Assembly: GCF_030272615.1 (NCBI RefSeq)
Contig: NC_081415.1
Span: forward strand, 103,534,796-103,598,795
DNA: 64,000 bases
Reading direction: 5' to 3'
Source of the DNA: Cryptomeria japonica
Lineage: Eukaryota > Streptophyta > Pinopsida > Cupressales > Cupressaceae
Shown: in pieces, positions 58,583 to 64,000 of the stretch
Layout: the number at the start of each line of letters is the position of its first letter
How positions within the stretch are numbered: the stretch's first letter is position 1
Made by a program: the position numbers and the translations under genes
Notes under the pieces: generated by a model
Seen by the model: only the letters and a program-made list of their open reading frames with translations
The model's database searches: none
What the model was told of the DNA's origin: nothing

Positions 58583-59740
58583 TCCATATGAAGATTCATA
58601 GCACAACTTACAAATAAGTGTAATCCCTTTCAGCACTTGCTACATAAAAACATCAAATTCAAATGGGATGATAACTGTCAACAGGCTTTCTAGATACTCA
58701 AAGATTATCTTTTGAATCCACTAGTTTTGATGCCACCAGTTCTAGACCAACTTCTATTACTATACATATCAGCTACTTCAACAGCACTGGGGGCACTCTT
58801 AGCACAACAAGTTGCTGAGGGCAAAGAAAAGGCAGTATACTATATCACTCGCACATTGGTGGGATATAAGCTAAACTACACACCAATTGAGCGTGCATGT
58901 CTCGTTGTGGTCTTTGCTTTGCAGAAATTATGATATTACATGCTAACTCATAAGACTAAGTTGGTTGCAAGGATTGATCCATTGAAATACCTTCTCAATA
59001 AAGCAACACTTACTGGGCGACTAGCCAAATGGGTGATGATCTTGAGTGAATTCGACATTGAATATGTGGACAAAAAAGCAATAAAAGGACAAGCTATCGC
59101 AGATCAGTTAGCAGATGCTCCCATGATAGATGATGTTCCTCTAATTTCAGAATTTCTAGATGAATCCATTTTAACAGTGTTACATGCAAAGCCTTGGCAA
59201 CTATACTTTGACGGCTCATACACACAGCATGGGGCAAGAGCTGGTATCCTCTTCATAACTCCTCAAGGGGATTTTATACAAAAATCATATCGATTATCAT
59301 TTCCCTGCACTAATAACATAGCGGAATATGAGGCATTAACAACTGGATTACAGATTGCAGTTCAGTGGAAGATCTAGGAACTTCGTGTTTTTGGGGACTC
59401 TCAACTTGTGATTCGTCGGGCAACTAATGACTACCAAACAAAGGACAATAAATTAATGCCTTACAAAAGAATGGTGGACGACCTGAAACAACATTTCATG
59501 AAGATAGACTTTGAGTAGATACCCAAAGAGCATAATAGAGCCATGGATGTCATGGCTACAATTGCTTCACTAATTGATCTACCACCGAATGAGACCCGCT
59601 ATGAGTTCTTGGTGGATAACCTTTTGGTTCCCTCATATGAAATCACTCCTACTGAGATGATATGTGTTGTTGGTCCTGAGTCCCAGTTATACGATTCCAT
59701 TTTCGCATACCTTCATGACAATACCCTACCTCCTGATCTA
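58583..59740 (+). pseudogene. A2 RNase H and second RNase H
   Basis: First domain: LLYISATSTALGALLAQQ (no Asp at the first catalytic site, as in A1), YYITRTLVGYKLNYTPIERACL. Second: QLYFDGSYTQHGARAG, IAEYEALTTGL, FGDSQLVI, AMDVMATIASL, all four acidic residues present. Stops at 58589, 58691, 58931, 59375 and 59516. Confidence 0.88.
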
Positions 59741-60943
59741 TCCAATAACTAATGTCGCACTTTCATTCGCCAATCTTCTCGATACATCATTTTAGCCGAT
59801 ATCCTATACCGTCGAGGTCTAGATGGCACTCTTCTTAGATGTTTAGAAAGTGAAGAAGCTCAGATTGTGTTACATGAAGTACATGAAGGGATATGTGGTC
59901 CACATTCTAGTGGTCCTACCTTAGCCAAGAAACTCATCAGGACTGGATATTACTGGCCCAATATGGAAAAAGATTCATATCAGTTTGTCAAGAAAAGTAA
60001 ACAGTGTTAACTGCATGGAGACCTCATCCATGCACCAGCACAAGAACTTCAACCAATTGTGACTCCTTGGCCCTTTTGTCAGTGGGGACTCGATCTCATA
60101 GGCGAGATTCACCCTCCATCTTCCAATGGTCATAAATTCATAATTACTGCCACAGAGTATTTCACAAAATGGATCAAAGCCATGCTTCTCATGCAAGTCA
60201 CTAGAAAACAAATTGCTACATTCATTCTCAACTATATCATTTGTCGATACGGTATTCCTGTTTCCATCATCACTGATAACAGGCGTCCCTTCAAAAATTA
60301 GGATGTTCATGAACTCTGTGACCACTTCCATATTACCCATTGTTTCTCCACACCATATTACTCCCAAGGTAACGGTCAAGCTGAGGCGTCTAATAAAACA
60401 ATCCTTAAAATCTTGAAAAAGATAGTCGACGACACTAGCCATAATTGGCATATCCAACTTAATCCCGCATTTTGGGCTTACCGCACAAGCGTCTGTACAC
60501 CTACAAGAGTTACACCCTATTCACTTGTCTATGACACTGAATCTATCTTGCCTATTAAGGTCGAGTTACCCTCTTTACGAGTCTCTTTGCAAAACATTAT
60601 CAGTGATGAAGACTATAGGGTCTCTCGCTTACAAGAACTTGAACTATTGGATGAACGAAGACAAACTGCTTTTAATTATCTCAAGGCTTATCAACAACGA
60701 ATGAGTCGCAGCTACAATCATAAAGTCAATCCTCGAACATTTTAGGTAGGTGACTTGGTTCTCAGAGAAAATCCTAAAAATCAGCAAGACAAAGAGAAGA
60801 AGGGCAAGTTTGAACCAAACTGGCTTGTTCCTTACATCATCACAGCAGCATATGGATCTGGTGCATATCAGCTCTCAACCACAGAGGGTGAACCTTTAGA
60901 GGATCCTATCAACAGCATGCACCTTCACAAGTTTTACACATAG
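59741..60943 (+). pseudogene. A2 integrase
   Basis: Zinc domain with EVHEGICGPH and KQC, then TDNRRPFKN (catalytic Asp kept, Gly to Arg beside it), STPYYSQGNGQAEASNK (Glu kept), C-terminal part ending MHLHKFYT and TAG 60941-60943. Stops at 59750, 60008, 60299 and 60743. Confidence 0.9.
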
Positions 60944-62622
60944 CTCTTCAGAGTATCCCAATTCAAAAATACAAAAAAATCATAAAAATACAAAATCGTT
61001 ACTTGGTGAAAACCTGGCAAACAAGCGCCTTGTGACACAAAAAAATCAAAAAAGTAGAGAAAAACATTTCATCCAATGGTGAAAACCACTTTGGTGGCGC
61101 CCTGGGCAAGTACCATGGTGAAAAATGGGTCACCGGTGCCATGTGTAGAGACATTTCTCCTCCCTCCTTTAGGATTCCATTTCATCCTTTCACTTTGCAC
61201 ACACTCACAGCCTATTCATCCACAATAAAACTTACACATTCTCATCATGGCTTGTTATTGATCTACCCAAGATTGGTTCACCATTCATAATAAACCTTCC
61301 TTTTCACTCCTTTCCATTCATAATAAATCAACTCCTATCTATGGCTAAGGCAAATCCTACATCTTGTAATGGGTGTGGAACTGAGAGAATCACATGTTCC
61401 GAGGACTACAGTTTCTTCCAGTTTTCTTCAGTCTATCCATGCACAATCCGCAATAAAGAAACATTTGTATCACAATCCGCAATAAATTTTTGTCTTCTCC
61501 ACAATAAAGTATCAGTTTCATGGATTCAGTCAGTTTCAGATGAGACATAGCAGCAACAATGGGTTTCAACAAATCAAATCTTTCAACAAACTCAGACAAC
61601 ATATGGTTCAGTATTATCTATCCTTTTTGTGAAAGTAAACATTTCGACCACAATCAAATAATACTTATACAAGTGACAAGAGACACTAAATTTGAGGACT
61701 ATAGTGGATGTTGGTGTCGAGTCTTGGTTTTCTTTTGATTTTATCTTTTTGGTGACATGTCTTTTAGCTTTTCCAGGATGTCTATGACTAGAGATTCTAT
61801 CTCCAGGATGTCTTTGATTAGAAAGGCGAGGATGGGGTATCGTCACCTATTTTATTTTGTTGTCTGAATGCTATGACTTCTCCAAGGATATGAGGACACT
61901 GAGAGTCTAGTATGAATTGGGGCATTCCTTGTTTTTGATTGTCTTATCTCCATGCAAACAGGTACAATGACTTTCTGGGTTGAACATATGCCTTGATTGT
62001 CATAACCTACTTGCCATAATAAAGCTCAATGATGATAATGCACAAGAAGCTCTTTCACTTTCATATCTACTATCTTCCATCCCCCTTTCTTGATTGACTT
62101 CCATTGTCCTTCTTGAGTCCGTGTAGCCCATTATCACATGACTGAGTATAATGAGACACCAAAAACATTTGCATTTCATGTAGTTGCACCTGCATTATCA
62201 CATATTAGCATTTCATACATACATATAGATATCACAATTGCATCATATCCTGCACACAACACATGTTAGCACATTTTACATTTTTATCATGTAAATAGTT
62301 ATTTGCATTCTCATATTCATCTGCATTTCATACATTCACATTTGCATATGAATAACATATAAAACATAAAAGATCAAAAATATTGCATTTCATCATGTAC
62401 ATATTTGCATCCATATCATAACCATCACATAGAAACATATATCATGAAACATCTCATCACATAGGTACACATGCATATAGCTGCCGCAAAGATGAATCAT
62501 CTCATATATATAATCATAAGTGTCATGATACAATGATGTCAAAATACATATAGCTACAAAATCACCCGAAGGTGTCTACATCATCATACAAAATGGTACA
62601 AAACTGATACATAGGGAGCCCT
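60944..62622 (+). other. A2 sequence between pol stop and antisense ORF (3' untranslated)
   Basis: Collinear with 131-1810 of A1. Short repeated words CATAATAAA and CAATCCGCAATAAA near 61220-61510. Nothing coding. Confidence 0.7.
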
Positions 62623-63633
62623 CTATGGCTCTGATGAACTCTCTCCCTCGGAGCTGCCTAGCCTCGATGGAGTTTGAGCCCTAGAAGGACCTGCCCCAGG
62701 ATCATCTCTCCTACCCCCTCTATCTAGTGGTGGTGGAGGACCTATAACCCCACCGTTGGATGCCTGTCTCCTCTAGCTCCCTCCTGTAGTCGTCGCTATC
62801 CGCGATGGTCTGCAGAAGCTCCTCGCCCACTGGTCTGGTGGCACTGCCCCATAGTATAGGTCTCACCAGTAACCTATCTCCTCCCCTGCCCATAGAACAT
62901 AGGTGTATCTAGCCCCTATGTCCTCTGCCGCCTGCCTCCCAACCCTCAGTGTTGTCTCAGCCTTAGTATAGCGCTAGATAGCCTGATCCCACTCATGCTC
63001 TGTGTCCCTCAGTCACCTCCTGAGCCTAGCTGTCTCCCTCTCCAGGTTCTGGATCTCATTTGCCTATCCCTAGCAGATCTCCCTCAACTCAAGCAGCTCA
63101 TCCTCCTCCTCCTCAGCCCCCTATGCCTTTGCCTGTGGCTCCCCCCATGCATGTACCTGTGCCTCTGCCTGTACTTGCCTCTGCCCCTATCCCTGCACCT
63201 GTCTAGGACCCTGTACTACTGGCACCTGTAGTGGCAATCCACCGTGACCCCTCACCACCCAAGCCTGTCTCTCCTCCCATGCCATGTGTCCAGCCCTCAT
63301 CTCCAGTCCTGGATCCGGAAACACTCATCTCAATGCGTCCCTATCTCCATCTCGATCATAGGATATCAGCTCCCCATCGATCGGTATCCACAGAATCCTG
63401 TATACATCCTCCAAGGTGACTGTCATCTCACCCATCGGCAAATGGAAAGTACAAGTCTCTGAGTGCCACCTCTCAACAAGTGCAGTCAGTAAACCCATGT
63501 TCGCCCAAAACTCAAGCACATATAGAATGTATCTCAGACCCATAACCTTAATAGAAGCTTGGTCCTCGAATGTCATCTCTGGTCGTAATCTCTGCGTCGA
63601 CGGGAATCTCTCTTGTGACTCCAGCATATGCAA
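62623..63633 (-). pseudogene. Antisense plant-mobile-domain ORF of A2
   Basis: Opposite to pol. One frame of 337 codons with several stops; 63325-63633 is open. The N-terminal part reads LLTALVERWHSETCTFHLPM and GEMTVTLEDVYRILWIPIDG, which I recognise as the plant mobile domain (aminotransferase-like, PMD/MAIL family). Downstream in frame are a Glu-rich coiled-coil-like stretch (EEEEDELLELREICQG) and a Pro/Gly/Arg tail ending at TAG 62623-62625, which matches A1 2-130. PMD proteins occur both as host genes involved in silencing and inside transposons. Here it is a decayed copy. Confidence 0.72.
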
Positions 63634-63669
63634 ATACTCCTACAGTCAAGCAAATCAACTTTGTCAGTC

Positions 63670-64000
63670 AAAGTGGCATTCTCTATTCATCACAAAATGC
63701 TGCTTTTTATCTTAAGTGCTTATGGTACTCTATCCAAGTGACACTCACTATTCATCAAAAAGTGTTGCTTCTATCCTAGCGACACTCACTGTTCATCACA
63801 AAGTGTTGCTATCTATCCTAGTGGTACTCCCTGCTCATCACAAAGTACTACGTGTTTTGCACTCCCTATTCATCACAAAGTGCTGCTCATATTTTCACTC
63901 CCCGTTCATCACAAAGTGCTGCTCCTATTGGTACTCCCTGTTAATCACAAAGTGCTATGTCTTGGTACTCACTGTTCATCACAAAGTGCCTCGATCTATT
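63670..64000. repeat. Tandem repeat, 8 units, 34-56 bp (A2 3' region)
   Basis: The core TTCATCACAAAGTGCTGCT (with variants) recurs at about 63684, 63752, 63788, 63832, 63868, 63904, 63940 and 63974. The last five units have a period near 35. The array runs past the window edge. Confidence 0.88.

Larger units (their letters stand above)
41900..64000 (+). mobile_element. Ty3/Gypsy LTR retrotransposon, Tat-like, copy A2 (3' end outside window)
   Basis: Same family as A1, opposite orientation: 5' LTR 41900-42680, leader, Gag split by Copia G (46306-54697), protease, RT, two RNase H, integrase to 60943, 3' tract, antisense mobile-domain ORF and tandem repeat. With G removed, gag-pol is one frame of 2511 codons with about 22 stops and no net frameshift. 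Candidate left target duplication GCCCC (41895-41899); the right one is off-window. Confidence 0.93.

Noticed and set aside
1-64000. Host genes, tRNA, rRNA or organelle inserts
   Set aside because: Every coding stretch that I can identify belongs to a retroelement. The tRNA-complementary sites seen are primer sites only.

Overview
The window is a dense stack of nested LTR retrotransposons from a seed-plant nuclear genome. I see no host gene, tRNA, rRNA or CRISPR. Gypsy copies with a Tat-type layout (Gag, protease, G-patch, RT, two RNase H domains, integrase), several non-autonomous elements, and slow decay by base changes rather than indels all suggest a large gymnosperm (probably conifer) genome. 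That organism call is inference.

Layout, left to right. (1) 1-12448: Gypsy copy A1 on the minus strand, its 3' end cut by the window; gag-pol is one 2506-codon frame with eight stops, and the 5' LTR is 11660-12448. A1 sits inside the 5' LTR of (2) B1, 12449-19762, plus strand, a non-autonomous element that encodes Gag, a zinc motif and a protease-like domain but no RT. B1's 3' LTR abuts (3) C, 19763-25544, minus strand, a second Tat-like Gypsy family truncated at both ends. (4) B2, 25545-33405, plus strand, is a sister of B1 with both LTRs. (5) D, 33406-36560, minus strand, is a Gag-only element with a coiled coil, four zinc knuckles and an initiator-Met-type primer site. (6) 36561-38587 is unassigned sequence ending in a Copia RNase H remnant. 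(7) E, 38588-41899, minus strand, is the 3' LTR and 3' untranslated region of another Gypsy-like element. (8) A2, 41900-64000, plus strand, is a second copy of the A family running off the right edge. Its gag gene is split by (9) G, a Copia element on the minus strand at 46306-54697 with a perfect 5-bp target duplication. G is itself split by (10) H, a solo LTR at 47556-49152, also with a perfect 5-bp duplication.

Insertion order can be read from the nesting: H is younger than G, G than A2, A2 than E, and E than the Copia remnant; A1 is younger than B1. G is the youngest full element by LTR divergence (7 differences by hand count in 449 bp).

Points most worth attention: an antisense plant-mobile-domain reading frame downstream of pol in the A family; a hairpin module present three times per B element (once in the LTR, twice in the leader at the same 622-bp spacing in both copies); a 31-bp GC-rich palindromic array in the B U3; a protease-like domain in B with the same altered active-site triplet in both copies; one nonsense codon shared by A1 and A2; AT-rich palindrome arrays common to the LTRs of A, E and H; and a tandem repeat at the 3' end of A2 that looks like a satellite seed.
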